64,000 nucleotides of DNA from Paracholeplasma morum (GTDB lineage Bacteria > Bacillota_I > Bacilli_A > Acholeplasmatales > UBA5453), in contig NZ_JAFBBG010000004.1 of the NCBI RefSeq assembly GCF_016907055.1, positions 1-64,000 on the forward strand. The letters run 5' to 3'. Shown in pieces: positions 1-8,933 of this stretch. The notes below the pieces were generated by a model. The model made no database searches. It had not been told where the DNA came from and was given only the letters and a program-made list of their open reading frames with translations. The number at the start of each line of letters is the position of its first letter. Position 1 is the first letter of the stretch. The position numbers were made by a program, and so were the translations under genes.

Positions 1-1
1 A

Positions 2-241
2 TATCTATTCAAACATGCCGGGTTTAGACTGAAGTATCTTCAACACTACCTTAACTTTTTCACATACAGGCACAATCAACTAATCTTAGCAGACTCGAAA
101 AACAAGAAAGAACAGTTAAAAGCAAAGAATGATTTGATTACTGATCTGTATAAGCGGATACAAAAATCAACAAAGCAAGTTAACTATCAAACGTTTTTAA
201 ATGATAAAGGCATTACTGACATTTTGGAGAAGCATCGGTGA
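2..241 (+). CDS. 3' fragment of a probable transposase (IS1595/ISXO2-like)
   Basis: An open frame runs in from the window edge and ends at TGA 239-241, giving about 79 residues. It contains LKYLQHYLNFFTYRHN (residues about 10-25), the pattern Kx(L)QxYLxxFxxRxN seen at the C-terminal end of IS1595/ISXO2-type DDE transposases, followed by a charged tail. The stop codon lies in a short palindrome, GGTGA-TT-TCACC (237-248). The upstream part is outside the window, so whether the element is intact is unknown. The family call comes from motif memory only; another basic protein is possible. Confidence 0.45.
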   Translation, partial: YLFKHAGFRLKYLQHYLNFFTYRHNQLILADSKNKKEQLKAKNDLITDLYKRIQKSTKQVNYQTFLNDKGITDILEKHR

Positions 242-282
242 TTTCACCAACACTCTTCACCACTCGTCAGTTTTTTTTTACA

Positions 283-729
283 TTATCGATTAAGTATCAT
301 TTTATAGTGATCAATACCATCAACCAAGTATAAATCACTAATCACTCTAAATCCAAAAGATTCATAATAGGCTCTTAGATATGCCTGGCCTTCAATAACG
401 ATACTAGACTCAGTATTAAGAAGATGCTCAATACCTTTATTGATTAGGGATCTTGCATAACCAGAATGTCTAACATCTTTATTGGTCACGACTCTGCCGA
501 GTGAAGCAGAATCCTCAAATTTGATGCCTTTTGGTAATGTTCTAATATAGGCAACCACTTTATTGTTCTCTTTAATAAAGAAATGTGTGGAAGCTTGATC
601 TTTTCCATCTAGGTCTTGATAAATGGCATTTTGCTCTACAACAAATACAAGAGATCTCAGTTCTAATATTTCATACAGTTCCTGATTGGTTAGTTCATCA
701 AACGTTTTTTGACAGATTACAGCATTCAT
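283..729 (-). CDS. GNAT family N-acetyltransferase, ElaA-like
   Basis: This 148-residue protein matches the ElaA branch of GNAT acetyltransferases, which transfer acetyl groups from acetyl-CoA to amines; the physiological substrate of ElaA is not established. The family opening is visible (LTNQELYEILELRSLVFVVEQN, a long helix before a Q-N turn), then a strand ending in AYIRTLP, the acetyl-CoA loop region GRVVTNKDVRHSGYARSLI (about residues 75-94) and the C-terminal YYESFGFRV. The length is normal for the family. It is transcribed alone, divergently from truB. Its ATG has AGGTG seven bases upstream and a TATAAT box at 749-754. Confidence 0.8.
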   Translation of the reverse strand: MNAVICQKTFDELTNQELYEILELRSLVFVVEQNAIYQDLDGKDQASTHFFIKENNKVVAYIRTLPKGIKFEDSASLGRVVTNKDVRHSGYARSLINKGIEHLLNTESSIVIEGQAYLRAYYESFGFRVISDLYLVDGIDHYKMILNR

Positions 730-796
730 ATATTACACCTCAAGAAAGATTATACACGAAAAACGTGTTTTTTACAGGATTAAGCTATTTATGAGG

Positions 797-802
797 TATA
801 AT
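797..802 (+). promoter_or_regulatory. -10 box (TATAAT) of the truB-ribF operon
   Basis: A perfect TATAAT lies 17 bases before the ATG at 819. The best -35 match is TTTACA at 771-776 with a long 20-base spacer, so the -35 is uncertain. Transcription would start near 809, giving a very short leader with GGTGAT as ribosome site. Confidence 0.45.
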
Positions 803-818
803 AGTTTTGGTGATTTAC

Positions 819-1679
819 ATGGAAGGTATCTATCTTATAGATAAACCAGAAGGCATAACGTCTTTTGATGTTGTTAGAAAATTAAGAAAAACACTAAAAA
901 ATAAGGAAATAGGTCATGCCGGAACCCTTGATCCAATGGCAACTGGCTTACTTGTGGTTCTAGTTGGAAAAGCCACGAAGTTATCAAACTTATTATTAGA
1001 AAAACAAAAGACTTATGTTGCTGAAATAACATTTGGTTTTTCAACAGATACTTTCGATAAAACAGGGAAAATAGTTCATGAAAAGTCCCTTTTTACGCTT
1101 ACAAATGAGACACTTAGTAAGGGGATAGAGACTTTGACTATGCGTAAAGAGCAAATGCCTCCTCTATTCGCAGCAATTAAAGTAGACGGTAAGAAACTTT
1201 ATGAATATGCAAGAAACAACGAAGCAGTAGAAATTCAATCAAGACCAATAGACATCCAAACATTCGTGATTACTAAGCCACTTAAAAATAACTGTTTTGA
1301 AGCGCTTTTATCAGTATCTAAAGGGACATATATTCGTTCAATAGCGCATGATTTAGGTCTGCTTCTTGAAATTCCTTCACATTTATCGGCTTTAAGACGA
1401 ATAAAAAGTGGTTCGTTTAGAATCGAAGATAGTTATCGATTGGATGAGGTTACAGAACAAACACAACCATCGATTTCATTAAGTGATTTCATGACAACAT
1501 TGGATAAAGTTGTTGTGGAAGACTATATGATTCCCTTAATTAAGAATGGCATTCGGTTAGATGAACGTCAAACCACTATTGAAGGACCATTCGTCGCAGT
1601 ATCAAAAACAGGAGAATTATTGGCTTTATATCAGAAAGATCAGACGAATTATAAGCCGATAATTCAGTTAGGAGAATAA
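819..1679 (+). CDS. truB: tRNA pseudouridine(55) synthase TruB
   Basis: TruB converts U55 in the T-loop of tRNAs to pseudouridine. The 286-residue protein has the N-terminal MEGIYLIDKPEGITSFDVV strand and the catalytic motif GHAGTLDPMATGLL, whose Asp is the nucleophile, at about residues 32-45. The later family segments TYVAEITFG, RSIAHDLG and the LSALRRIKSGSF stretch are present, followed by a short C-terminal domain. The frame also allows TTG at 807, but ATG 819 fits both the family N-terminus and the GGTGAT site just upstream. ribF follows after two bases, the usual Firmicute truB-ribF pairing. Confidence 0.95.
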   Translation: MEGIYLIDKPEGITSFDVVRKLRKTLKNKEIGHAGTLDPMATGLLVVLVGKATKLSNLLLEKQKTYVAEITFGFSTDTFDKTGKIVHEKSLFTLTNETLSKGIETLTMRKEQMPPLFAAIKVDGKKLYEYARNNEAVEIQSRPIDIQTFVITKPLKNNCFEALLSVSKGTYIRSIAHDLGLLLEIPSHLSALRRIKSGSFRIEDSYRLDEVTEQTQPSISLSDFMTTLDKVVVEDYMIPLIKNGIRLDERQTTIEGPFVAVSKTGELLALYQKDQTNYKPIIQLGE

Positions 1680-1681
1680 CC

Positions 1682-2590
1682 ATGGATTTACAACATAAAC
1701 GTTTTTCAGACATGACAAATGATAAACCACTGACGCTTACAATCGGGAATTTTGATGGGTTGCATCGCGGACATCAATTATTAATCATGAACACGAAGTA
1801 TCCGGACACCGAAAGTGCATTGTTAACTTTTGCTCCTCACCCAATGAAAGTGTTAAGGAACATGAAAGATCATGTGATCATTATGTCATTAGAAAAGAAA
1901 ATAGAAATCGTCAAGTCTTTAGGCATTGACCATATGTTTATCGCAGAGTTTGACAAAGAAATGGCTCAAACTTCCAAGGAAGCTTTCATTGATCAGTTAA
2001 AGAGACTAAACGTGAAGCGATTAGTACTTGGTGTTGATTTCAGATTTGGAAGTCATGCATCCGGTCATGTCGAGGATTTGAGGAAGGAATTCGAAGTTAT
2101 CGTATTAGATGACGTTGTCCATCAAGAAACTAGAATCTCGACAACCTATATAAAAGACTTACTCTATTCAGGAGAACTAGCTCGAGCGGAACTCCTATTA
2201 GGACGCCCTTATAGTATCGAAGGTGTTGTCGTTCATGGCGATAAAGTCGGCAGAACACTTGGTATGCCAACCGCAAACCTGGATCTAGAATCGTATGTGT
2301 TACCCCCAAATGGCGTGTATTATGTAGATGTTATCCATAAGGGGATTATGTATCCTGGCGCATTAAATATAGGTTACAATCCTACCATCAACTATTCAAT
2401 CAAGAAACGTGTAGAAGTCTACATTCTAAACTTTAATCAAACCCTTTATGGAGATAAGTTAGAAATCATTTTTAGACAATATTTAAGACCAGAAAAGCAA
2501 TTTGAATCTAAAGAAAAGCTCATAGTGCAACTTATGAAAGACATTGAAGACGTAAAGAGATTCTCGAATAAATCGTTGATATCAGATTAA
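1682..2590 (+). CDS. ribF: Bifunctional riboflavin kinase / FAD synthetase RibF
   Basis: RibF phosphorylates riboflavin to FMN and then adenylates FMN to FAD. The N-terminal nucleotidyltransferase half shows GNFDGLHRGHQLL (HxGH-type signature, about residues 22-34) and GVDFRFGSHASG. The STTYIKDLLYSGEL segment precedes the C-terminal kinase beta-barrel with GRTLGMPTANL (about 192-202) and GVYYVDV. Its 302 residues are typical. It is translated two bases behind truB with AGGAGA upstream. The promoter of the next gene lies inside its last codons. FMN from this enzyme would supply the FMN-binding-type lipoprotein encoded at 6.1-6.8 kb. Confidence 0.95.
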   Translation: MDLQHKRFSDMTNDKPLTLTIGNFDGLHRGHQLLIMNTKYPDTESALLTFAPHPMKVLRNMKDHVIIMSLEKKIEIVKSLGIDHMFIAEFDKEMAQTSKEAFIDQLKRLNVKRLVLGVDFRFGSHASGHVEDLRKEFEVIVLDDVVHQETRISTTYIKDLLYSGELARAELLLGRPYSIEGVVVHGDKVGRTLGMPTANLDLESYVLPPNGVYYVDVIHKGIMYPGALNIGYNPTINYSIKKRVEVYILNFNQTLYGDKLEIIFRQYLRPEKQFESKEKLIVQLMKDIEDVKRFSNKSLISD

Positions 2591-2604
2591 ACCTTTGATA
2601 TAAT
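2576..2604 (+). promoter_or_regulatory. Promoter of the c-di-AMP receptor gene
   Basis: TTGATA (2576-2581), a 17-base spacer and TATAAT (2599-2604), overlapping the 3' end of ribF. An AAAGGTGGTG ribosome site follows before ATG 2625. Confidence 0.75.
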
Positions 2605-2624
2605 TAAATAAAGGTGGTGTTCAT

Positions 2625-2948
2625 ATGAAACTCGTACTAGCGATTATTTCAAATGATGATGCAAATAAAGTATCAAAGGCTCTGGTTAAAGAAAACTATT
2701 TCGTAACGAAGCTTGCGACAACTGGGGGATTCCTATTAACAGGAAATACAACATTTTTGATTGGTACAAACGATGAAAAAGTACCAAGAATCCTAGAAAT
2801 CATTGAAGAACACAGTAAAACAAGAGCAAAACTCGTTCCAAATTCGATTATCAGTGAATTTGGTATGTTCTCTTCATTACCTGTTGAAGTCAAAGTTGGT
2901 GGCGCAACCGTGTTCGTAATCAACGTTGAACAATTTATTAAACTATAA
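2625..2948 (+). CDS. darA: Cyclic-di-AMP receptor DarA/PstA (YaaQ, PII-like)
   Basis: This 107-residue protein matches the DUF970/YaaQ family, trimeric PII-like proteins that bind the second messenger c-di-AMP in Firmicutes. The fold markers are MKLVLAIISNDDANKVSKALVKENYFVTKLATTGGFLLTGNTTFLIG split over residues 1-48, with the TGGFL-x-GN-T loop that holds the nucleotide, and the second repeat strand EVKVGGATVFVINVEQF near the end. It has its own promoter, so it is probably monocistronic. It implies c-di-AMP signalling in this organism; no cyclase or phosphodiesterase is in the window. The partner of DarA is unknown in most species. Confidence 0.9.
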   Translation: MKLVLAIISNDDANKVSKALVKENYFVTKLATTGGFLLTGNTTFLIGTNDEKVPRILEIIEEHSKTRAKLVPNSIISEFGMFSSLPVEVKVGGATVFVINVEQFIKL

Positions 2949-2951
2949 CAC

Positions 2952-2979
2952 TTGATATTTTAATCAAATGTGCTAAAAT
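2952..2979 (+). promoter_or_regulatory. Promoter of rpsO
   Basis: TTGATA (2952-2957), a 16-base spacer and TAAAAT (2974-2979) preceded by TGC (extended -10). It starts four bases after the previous stop and leaves a leader of about 60 bases before rpsO. Confidence 0.7.
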
Positions 2980-3046
2980 AGTAATGGCGAAAACAAGGAT
3001 TGTGGGTGCCTCCCTATCTTTAGTTTATCGAGAAAGGAATAAAAAC

Positions 3047-3316
3047 ATGGCAATTTCAAAAGATGTAAAACAAGCATTAATAGAAGCTTACAGAATCAAT
3101 GACAAAGACACTGGTTCTGCACAAGTTCAAATCGCTGTATTGACTGAAGAAATCAATCAATTAAATGCGCATTTAATCGAACACAAGCACGATTTCCACT
3201 CAAAAAGAGGCTTGTTCCAAAAAATCGGACGTCGTAAACGTCTAATGGCTTATCTAAAGAAATCAGATTTAGAAAGCTATACTGCTTTAATCGCTAAATT
3301 AGGATTAAGAGGCTAA
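3047..3316 (+). CDS. rpsO: Small ribosomal subunit protein uS15
   Basis: S15 binds 16S rRNA early in 30S assembly. The 89-residue product MAISKDVKQAL... contains the family core TGSAQVQIAVLTEEI, the LIEHKHDFHSKRGL rRNA-binding turn and LMAYLKKSD. The frame is open further upstream to 2984, but ATG 3047, preceded by AGGAAT, gives the standard length, and the added residues do not resemble S15. A terminator follows directly, then pnp, the classical rpsO-pnp order. Confidence 0.97.
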   Translation: MAISKDVKQALIEAYRINDKDTGSAQVQIAVLTEEINQLNAHLIEHKHDFHSKRGLFQKIGRRKRLMAYLKKSDLESYTALIAKLGLRG

Positions 3317-3344
3317 AAGATTGCACTTTGCAATCTTTTTTTTT
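3317..3344 (+). terminator. Rho-independent terminator of rpsO
   Basis: AAGATTGCA, loop CTT, TGCAATCTT: a perfect 9-bp stem followed by seven further T. Some transcripts may read through into pnp. Confidence 0.9.
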
Positions 3345-3369
3345 GCTAGTAAAAACTAAACTATTATTG

Positions 3370-3375
3370 TATAAT
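3370..3375 (+). promoter_or_regulatory. -10 box of pnp
   Basis: TATAAT 59 bases before the pnp ATG. The -35 region is weak (TAGTAA at a 17-base spacing). AAGGAGA (3417-3423) is the ribosome site. Confidence 0.45.
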
Positions 3376-3433
3376 AATAAGAGTATGCGAATATATAAGA
3401 AAGAAAATATAAAATGAAGGAGATTTTTATATT

Positions 3434-5569
3434 ATGAGTGAAAAACGCACGTATCAAACGGAGATTGGTGGCCGTGTGCTAAGAGTCGAAATCGGCGAAT
3501 TAGCGAAACAAGCCAATGCAGCAGCAATGCTATATTATGGAGATTCTGCTGTATTATCAGTAGTTGCTTCAAAGGATGAACCATCACCAATGGATTTCTT
3601 TCCATTAATGGTGATTTATCAAGAAAAACTTTATGCCGCAGGTAAAATTCCTGGAGGGTTCTTAAGAAGAGAAGGTAGACCATCTGAACATGAAACCTTA
3701 ACTTCACGTTTAATTGACAGACCTATTAGACCTTTATTCCCAGACGGATTCAGAAATGAAGTTCAAATCATTAACACAGTTATGTCATCAGATCATGATG
3801 CAACACCAGAAATGACCGCAATGATTGGTTCTTCACTAGTGTTAATGTTATCTGATATTCCATTTAAGATGGGCATCGCAGGTGTAATTGTCGGCCGTGT
3901 TAATGGGAAATTAATCATCAATCCAACCGTTGCAGAAATGGAACAAAGTGATATTGATTTAACGGTTGCTGGTACAAAAGATGCAATCAATATGGTTGAA
4001 GCCGGTGCTAAACAAGTTTCTGAAGACGAAATGTTAGAAGCGCTAATGTTTGGACATGCTGAAATCAAGAAAATTGTTGAATTCCAAGAAATGATTCAAA
4101 AAGAAATTGGCAAAGAAAAAGCCTCATTTGACTCATTTGAAATTGACAAAGACATCGAAAAAGCTGTTAAAGAGTTTGCAGAAGCAAGAATGATCGAAGC
4201 TGTATCTGTTAAAGGTAAACATGAAAGACAACATGCTTTAAATGTAATTATCGATGAAACAGTTGAAAAATTTGGTGCTAAAACTTTCTGGAAAGAAGTT
4301 GACGGTGTTCAAGTACTAGATACTGATGCACACAAAGAATATATGAAATCTGTAAAACTAACGCTTGAAAACATCGAAATTGATGAAGTCAGACGTTTAA
4401 TTACTGAAGATAAAGTTCGTCCTGATGGACGTGCCTTGGATGAAGTTAGACCACTTTCAAGTAGAGTTGACGTTCTTCCTCGTGTACACGGATCTGCTTT
4501 ATTCACTCGTGGACAAACCCAAGCATTATCTATTACAACATTAGGATCTCTTGGAGAAAACCAAATTATCGATGGTTTAAGCCCAGAAGACTCCAAACGT
4601 TTTATGTTACATTATAATTTCCCTCAATTTTCAGTTGGTGAAACAGGTCGTTACGGTTCACCTGGAAGAAGAGAAATCGGACATGGCGCCCTTGGTGAAA
4701 GAGCCATTCTGCAAGTACTTCCAAGTGAAGAAGAATTCCCATACACTATTAGAGTTGTATCGGAAATTCTCGAATCTAACGGTTCAACCTCACAAGCTTC
4801 GATTTGTGCAGGTACAATGAGCTTAATGGCTGCAGGGGTTCCTTTAAAGGCTCCAGTTGCAGGTATTGCAATGGGTTTAATTAAAAAAGGTGAACACTAT
4901 TCAATCTTATCCGACATTCAAGGCTTAGAAGACCACTTCGGAGATATGGACTTTAAAGTAGCTGGTACTGAAACAGGTATTACGGCTCTACAAATGGATA
5001 TCAAGATTGACGGTTTAACTGAAGATATCTTAAGAGAAGCTCTACACCAAGCGAAAAAAGGCCGCTTACATATCTTAAAACATATGTTAGAAACCATTCC
5101 AGCTGTTAGAGAAGATCTATCACAATATGCACCAAAAGTTGCAATGTTCAGAATCAATCCTGACAAGATCAGAGATGTTATCGGAGCAGGTGGTAAGATC
5201 ATTACTCAAATCATCGAAGACTGTAATCAAGTTAAGATTGATATTGAACAAGATGGTAGAGTCTTCATTATGCACTCAGATACACAATGGTTAAACAAAG
5301 CTAAGGAAATGATCTTAAACTTAACTAAAGTTGCTGAAGTTGGCAAGATTTATGAAGGTAAAGTCGTAAGAATTGAAAAATTCGGATGCTTCGTGGAATT
5401 ATGGAAAGGTACTGAAGGCCTAGTACATATTTCAAAACTTGCTAAAGAACGCATTGAAAAAGTTGAATCCGTTGTTTCAGTTGGCGATGTTATTCTAGTT
5501 AAGTGCATTGGAATCGATGACAAAGGTAGAATTGACCTATCTAGAAAAGACGCTTTAGAAGAAAACTAA
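3434..5569 (+). CDS. pnp: Polyribonucleotide nucleotidyltransferase (PNPase)
   Basis: PNPase degrades RNA 3' to 5' with phosphate, releasing nucleoside diphosphates. The 711 residues show two RNase PH domains: the first with [16 protein letters not shown] and [20 protein letters not shown] (about 75-110), the second with [24 protein letters not shown] and the phosphate-binding region [17 protein letters not shown] domain ([20 protein letters not shown]) and an S1 domain ([20 protein letters not shown]) follow. Length and domain order are those of Firmicute PNPases. A strong AAGGAGA precedes ATG 3434. Confidence 0.98.
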   Translation: MSEKRTYQTEIGGRVLRVEIGELAKQANAAAMLYYGDSAVLSVVASKDEPSPMDFFPLMVIYQEKLYAAGKIPGGFLRREGRPSEHETLTSRLIDRPIRPLFPDGFRNEVQIINTVMSSDHDATPEMTAMIGSSLVLMLSDIPFKMGIAGVIVGRVNGKLIINPTVAEMEQSDIDLTVAGTKDAINMVEAGAKQVSEDEMLEALMFGHAEIKKIVEFQEMIQKEIGKEKASFDSFEIDKDIEKAVKEFAEARMIEAVSVKGKHERQHALNVIIDETVEKFGAKTFWKEVDGVQVLDTDAHKEYMKSVKLTLENIEIDEVRRLITEDKVRPDGRALDEVRPLSSRVDVLPRVHGSALFTRGQTQALSITTLGSLGENQIIDGLSPEDSKRFMLHYNFPQFSVGETGRYGSPGRREIGHGALGERAILQVLPSEEEFPYTIRVVSEILESNGSTSQASICAGTMSLMAAGVPLKAPVAGIAMGLIKKGEHYSILSDIQGLEDHFGDMDFKVAGTETGITALQMDIKIDGLTEDILREALHQAKKGRLHILKHMLETIPAVREDLSQYAPKVAMFRINPDKIRDVIGAGGKIITQIIEDCNQVKIDIEQDGRVFIMHSDTQWLNKAKEMILNLTKVAEVGKIYEGKVVRIEKFGCFVELWKGTEGLVHISKLAKERIEKVESVVSVGDVILVKCIGIDDKGRIDLSRKDALEEN

Positions 5570-5578
5570 TATATATAA

Positions 5579-5613
5579 TAAAAGCACTCATCAGAAATGA
5601 TGGTGCTTTTTTT
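5579..5613 (+). terminator. Terminator of pnp
   Basis: AAAGCAC-T-CATC, loop AGAAAT, GATG-GTGCTTT, followed by T residues; one bulged T in an 11-bp stem. Confidence 0.85.
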
Positions 5614-5620
5614 GACTTGG

Positions 5621-5649
5621 TTGACAAATAATAGAAAATAGTCTAAAAT
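5621..5649 (+). promoter_or_regulatory. Promoter of rnpB
   Basis: TTGACA (5621-5626), exactly 17 bases, TAAAAT (5644-5649). The strong match fits a stable RNA gene. Confidence 0.85.
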
Positions 5650-5655
5650 GAGTGA

Positions 5656-5993
5656 GTCAATAGAAGGTAATCGAGCCAGAAATGGTTAGGAAAGTCCATG
5701 CTAGCACAGTCTGCGATGACTGTAGTGTTTGCGCCTAAGGAAACAATAACTTAGGGTATGCTTCGGCATAACGGCAGGTATTCATTCTAAGGGAAACTAT
5801 GAATGAACCTTAAAGTGCCACAGAGACGAGTTATTCAGAAATGAGTAAATGAAACGCGGTAAACCCCACAAGCTAGTAACCCAAATTTTGGTAGGGGCAC
5901 TCTAAAAGCAGAACTGAATGCATTTTGGAGCTAGAAATAGAGATAAATGATTACACTCGAAAGAGACAGAACATGGCTTATGCATATTGACAC
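5656..5993 (+). ncRNA. rnpB: RNase P RNA (M1-type catalytic RNA)
   Basis: This is the RNA subunit of RNase P, which removes 5' leaders from tRNA precursors. Conserved region I is visible as GGAAAGTCCATGCTAGCAC (about 5689-5707) and region V as AGAGACAGAACATGGCTTA (about 5962-5980). The ends pair as the P1 helix (GTCAATA with TATTGAC). The length of about 338 nt and the positions of CRI and CRV are standard; absence of a clear E. coli-type P13/P14 pattern suggests the Bacillus (B) class, which I infer rather than prove. It has its own promoter and a terminator eight bases beyond P1. Confidence 0.93.
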
Positions 5994-6000
5994 CCATTTA

Positions 6001-6024
6001 AAAAACAGCTTTTGCTGTTTTTTT
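6001..6024 (+). terminator. Terminator of rnpB
   Basis: AAAAACAGC, loop TTTT, GCTGTTTTTTT. Confidence 0.85.
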
Positions 6025-6033
6025 ATTTCACTA

Positions 6034-6062
6034 AAAAAAAACTACTTCAATTGAGAAGTAGT
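6034..6062 (-). terminator. Terminator of the FMN-binding-type lipoprotein gene
   Basis: On the minus strand AACTACTTC, loop TCAATT, GAAGTAGTT then a run of nine T. The perfect 9-bp stem lies 15 bases beyond the stop codon. Confidence 0.85.
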
Positions 6063-6077
6063 TTATCTGATTAATGA

Positions 6078-6812
6078 TTATTTGCTTGCTTGTTCGTAAG
6101 CAGCTTTTGCTAATTTGTAGTAATCAGCGAAGTCAGTTAATGTTGCACCAGTTTCAACTGTACCAAAGCTCCATTTTTTAGAAGTTGCATCTTTAGTAGT
6201 TTCTGTTGCAGTTAATTTTTCACCAACGAAAGCTTCGATCATAGCTTCAACGTTTCCAGACCAACCTAGTGGATATTTGTCACCTTTTGGCCAGTAACCA
6301 GATTCGGATTTCTTCATTGAAGTGTTTGAAGTCGCATCATTACGAGTTAAAGTAGTTTCTTTAACACCTGAAGCATTAGCAACGAAGAACTTGTCAGCTT
6401 TGACTTGATCTACATACCATTTTGCATTGTCATGAGTCTTAACATACTCTTCTAAGTTTGCGATACCATCAGCTTTATAGTTGATAGTTTGCTTTGTAGC
6501 TTCACCCAAAACTTCAGCAGTAAATAACTTGTCACCGATTTTGATGTATTTTGCATAGTTTGATGCGCCTCTTGCTCCATCAACAACAACGACTAAATCG
6601 CCAGCTTCGTTAGATACTTTTGCCCAGCTATAAGGTAAGAAGTATTCTTCGATTTTTACATCTTTCACCTTGTTGTTTGCAACTGTAACAGTTACTTCAC
6701 CTACATAATGCCCATGAACTAGTCCATAAGCGGTTGCCTTCTTATCACCATTACATGCAGCTAATGCAAGCGCAGCAACGAATGTGAGAGCGACTAAAAA
6801 GAATTTTCTCAT
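6078..6812 (-). CDS. Lipoprotein with FMN-binding (FMN_bind/PplA-like) domain
   Basis: The 244-residue protein begins with a lipoprotein signal (charged MRK, hydrophobic stretch, lipobox LAAC with Cys20), so the mature protein should be anchored outside the membrane. The opening GHYVGEVTVTVANNKVKDVKI (about 34-54) is the typical first hairpin of FMN_bind domains. The C-terminal ETGAT (220-224) followed by an A/K-rich helix matches the [D/E]x(S/T)GA(T/S) site where ApbE-type transferases attach FMN to Thr; here Thr224. The middle part (STMK-S-GYW to YPLGWSGNV) may be a second, degenerate copy. Such proteins carry electrons outside the membrane in flavin-based systems. No ApbE, Ndh2 or EetAB gene is in the window, so that role is inference. 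It is monocistronic. Confidence 0.7.
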   Translation of the reverse strand: MRKFFLVALTFVAALALAACNGDKKATAYGLVHGHYVGEVTVTVANNKVKDVKIEEYFLPYSWAKVSNEAGDLVVVVDGARGASNYAKYIKIGDKLFTAEVLGEATKQTINYKADGIANLEEYVKTHDNAKWYVDQVKADKFFVANASGVKETTLTRNDATSNTSMKKSESGYWPKGDKYPLGWSGNVEAMIEAFVGEKLTATETTKDATSKKWSFGTVETGATLTDFADYYKLAKAAYEQASK

Positions 6813-6856
6813 TAATTTTTCCTCCTATTTAATTTGAAATCATCTTGTACACTAAT

Positions 6857-6885
6857 ATTATAAAGATTTGTCAACAAAAATGCAA
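6857..6885 (-). promoter_or_regulatory. Promoter of the FMN-binding-type lipoprotein gene
   Basis: Minus strand TTGCAT (6885-6880), 17 bases, TATAAT (6862-6857). Confidence 0.75.
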
Positions 6886-6908
6886 CATAATTTTCGTATA
6901 GGCTATAG

Positions 6909-6922
6909 TGAAAACGTTTTTC
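6909..6922. promoter_or_regulatory. cre-like palindrome between the lipoprotein gene and lepA
   Basis: TGAAAACGTTTTTC fits 12 of 14 positions of the CcpA cre consensus TGWAANCGNTNWCA and contains the perfect palindrome AAAACGTTTT. It lies 24 bases upstream of the lipoprotein -35 box. Function is inferred from the pattern only. Confidence 0.35.
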
Positions 6923-6952
6923 TGTTATATCCTCTTCAAATATCGAAATTTC

Positions 6953-6981
6953 TTGCTAATAAAGCCATAAAGTGATAAAAT
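6953..6981 (+). promoter_or_regulatory. Promoter of lepA
   Basis: TTGCTA (6953-6958), 17 bases, TAAAAT (6976-6981) with TGA just upstream (extended -10). Confidence 0.7.
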
Positions 6982-7001
6982 TTTAACGGTTAGAAAGTGA
7001 T

Positions 7002-8834
7002 GTGCAAATATTGAACAAACATGAAATTTTAGAAAGACAGAAGCGAATTAGAAATTTTTCAATCATAGCTCACATTGATCACGGTAAGTCAACATTGGCT
7101 GACCGTATTTTAGAGCAAACTAAAACCTTAACTTCCAGAGAAATGAAAGCTCAAATACTTGATGGTATGGATCTTGAACGCGAACGTGGTATAACCATTA
7201 AGTTAACTGCTGTTGAAATCATATACCATGCCAAAGATGGTGAGGATTATACTTTCCACTTAATCGACACTCCAGGTCACGTAGACTTTACCTATGAAGT
7301 GTCTAGATCACTTGCTGCATGTGAAGGCGCTATACTAGTAGTTGATGCCGCACAAGGTATCCAAGCTCAAACACTAGCAAACGTTTATTTGGCTTTGGAT
7401 AATAATTTGGAAATTCTCCCAGTTATTAATAAAATTGACCTACCAAGTGCCGATCCGGAAAGGGTAAAACATGAAATTGAAGATATCATTGGAATTCCTG
7501 CTGAAAATGCCGTTTTAGCGAGTGCTAAATCTGGAATAGGGATTACAGAAATACTTGATCAAATCGTTGAATATGTTCCTGCTCCACAGGGATCGATTGA
7601 TGAACCTCTTCAAGCATTAATCTTTGACTCAGTATTTGATTCATATAGAGGCGTTATTCCTTATATTCGAATTAAAAATGGGATATTGAAGAAAGGCGAT
7701 ACCATTCAAATGATGAGTAATGGTTCAAGTTATGAAGTCATTGAAGTTGGAGTTCATACCCCTAAAGAAGAAAAACGCGATTTTCTAGCTGTAGGGGATG
7801 TAGGTTACCTAACTGCATCCATTAAAGATATAGAACACGTGCGTGTAGGGGACACGATTACACTCAAAGATAATCCTGCAAAACGTGCTTTACCAGGGTA
7901 TAGAAAACTCAATCCTGTTGTATTCTGCGGATTATATCCAATTGATAACTCAAAATATAACGATTTAAAAGACGCTTTAGAAAAACTTGCTTTAAATGAT
8001 GCCTCATTAGCTTATGAACCAGAAACTTCACAAGCTTTAGGATTTGGTTTTAGAACAGGATTCTTAGGATTACTTCATATGGAAGTCATTCAAGAACGTC
8101 TGGATAGAGAATTTGGTATTGAACTTATCGCAACTGCACCTTCCGTTATTTATCATGTGAATTTGACCAATGGTGAAATGGTTGTAGTTGATAACCCTTC
8201 AAAATTGCCAACGCCTCAAGAAATTGATTCCATTGAAGAACCTTATGTAAAAGCACAAATCATGTGTCCAACAGAATTTGTTGGAGCTGTTATGGATTTA
8301 TGCCAGAAAAAACGTGGTATCTTCGGTGATATGAAATATTTAGATAAAACAAGAGTTTTAATTCATTATGAATTACCGCTTTCAGAAATTGTCTATGACT
8401 TCTTCGATAAACTAAAATCATCTACGAAGGGTTATGCCTCATTCGACTATGAAATTGGTGAATATAAAGAATCTAAGCTTCAAAAGATGGATATCTTATT
8501 AAATGGTGAAGTAGTCGATGCATTATCCATTATCGTTCATAGAGATTTTGCATACCAAAGAGGGAAAGCCATCACTGATAAACTTAAAGACTTGATTCCA
8601 CGTCAAATGTTTGAAATCCCTGTTCAGGCAGCTGTTTCGAACAAAATTATCGCAAGATCAACCATTAAAGCGATGAGAAAAGACGTATTAGCTAAGTGTT
8701 ACGGTGGAGATATATCTCGTAAACGTAAATTATTAGAAAAACAAAAAGCCGGCAAGAAACGAATGAAGGCTGTAGGTTCTGTTGAAGTCCCACAAGAAGC
8801 TTTTATGGCAATCTTATCAAACTCAGACGAGTAA
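7002..8834 (+). CDS. lepA: Elongation factor 4 (LepA), ribosome back-translocase GTPase
   Basis: LepA is a ribosome-associated GTPase related to EF-G. The 610 residues contain G1 [13 protein letters not shown] (about 23-35), the RERGITIK switch I motif, G3 DTPGHVDF, G4 NKIDLPSAD and G5 ASAKSGIG, then EF-G-like domains and the LepA-specific C-terminal domain ([16 protein letters not shown], about 575-590). The only starts in frame are GTG 7002 and TTG 7011; GTG is chosen because AGAAAG lies four bases upstream. Neither site is strong. Confidence 0.96.
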   Translation: MQILNKHEILERQKRIRNFSIIAHIDHGKSTLADRILEQTKTLTSREMKAQILDGMDLERERGITIKLTAVEIIYHAKDGEDYTFHLIDTPGHVDFTYEVSRSLAACEGAILVVDAAQGIQAQTLANVYLALDNNLEILPVINKIDLPSADPERVKHEIEDIIGIPAENAVLASAKSGIGITEILDQIVEYVPAPQGSIDEPLQALIFDSVFDSYRGVIPYIRIKNGILKKGDTIQMMSNGSSYEVIEVGVHTPKEEKRDFLAVGDVGYLTASIKDIEHVRVGDTITLKDNPAKRALPGYRKLNPVVFCGLYPIDNSKYNDLKDALEKLALNDASLAYEPETSQALGFGFRTGFLGLLHMEVIQERLDREFGIELIATAPSVIYHVNLTNGEMVVVDNPSKLPTPQEIDSIEEPYVKAQIMCPTEFVGAVMDLCQKKRGIFGDMKYLDKTRVLIHYELPLSEIVYDFFDKLKSSTKGYASFDYEIGEYKESKLQKMDILLNGEVVDALSIIVHRDFAYQRGKAITDKLKDLIPRQMFEIPVQAAVSNKIIARSTIKAMRKDVLAKCYGGDISRKRKLLEKQKAGKKRMKAVGSVEVPQEAFMAILSNSDE

Positions 8835-8835
8835 T

Positions 8836-8866
8836 AGGATTCAGGATATTTCCTGACTCCTTTTTT
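8836..8866 (+). terminator. Terminator of lepA
   Basis: AGGA-T-TCAGGA, loop TATT, TCCTGA-C-TCCT, then T residues; one internal mismatch. Confidence 0.85.
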
Positions 8867-8907
8867 ATTGATTGAAATGATTTCTACAAACACATTATGT
8901 AAACCTA

Positions 8908-8916
8908 TGCTATAAT
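8908..8916 (+). promoter_or_regulatory. Extended -10 promoter of the hemW-xerD-deoB operon
   Basis: TGC followed by TATAAT (8911-8916). No good -35 box is seen. The start at 8934 has GGTGAT upstream. Confidence 0.6.
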
Positions 8917-8933
8917 GAAATAGGTGATTAATA

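Noticed and set aside
754-768. ACACG-AAAAA-CGTGT inverted repeat followed by T run, upstream of truB
   Set aside because: The stem is only five pairs and lies between divergent promoters; too weak to call a terminator or operator.
2984-3046. N-terminal extension of rpsO
   Set aside because: The upstream residues do not match S15, and ATG 3047 has its own ribosome site and gives 89 residues.
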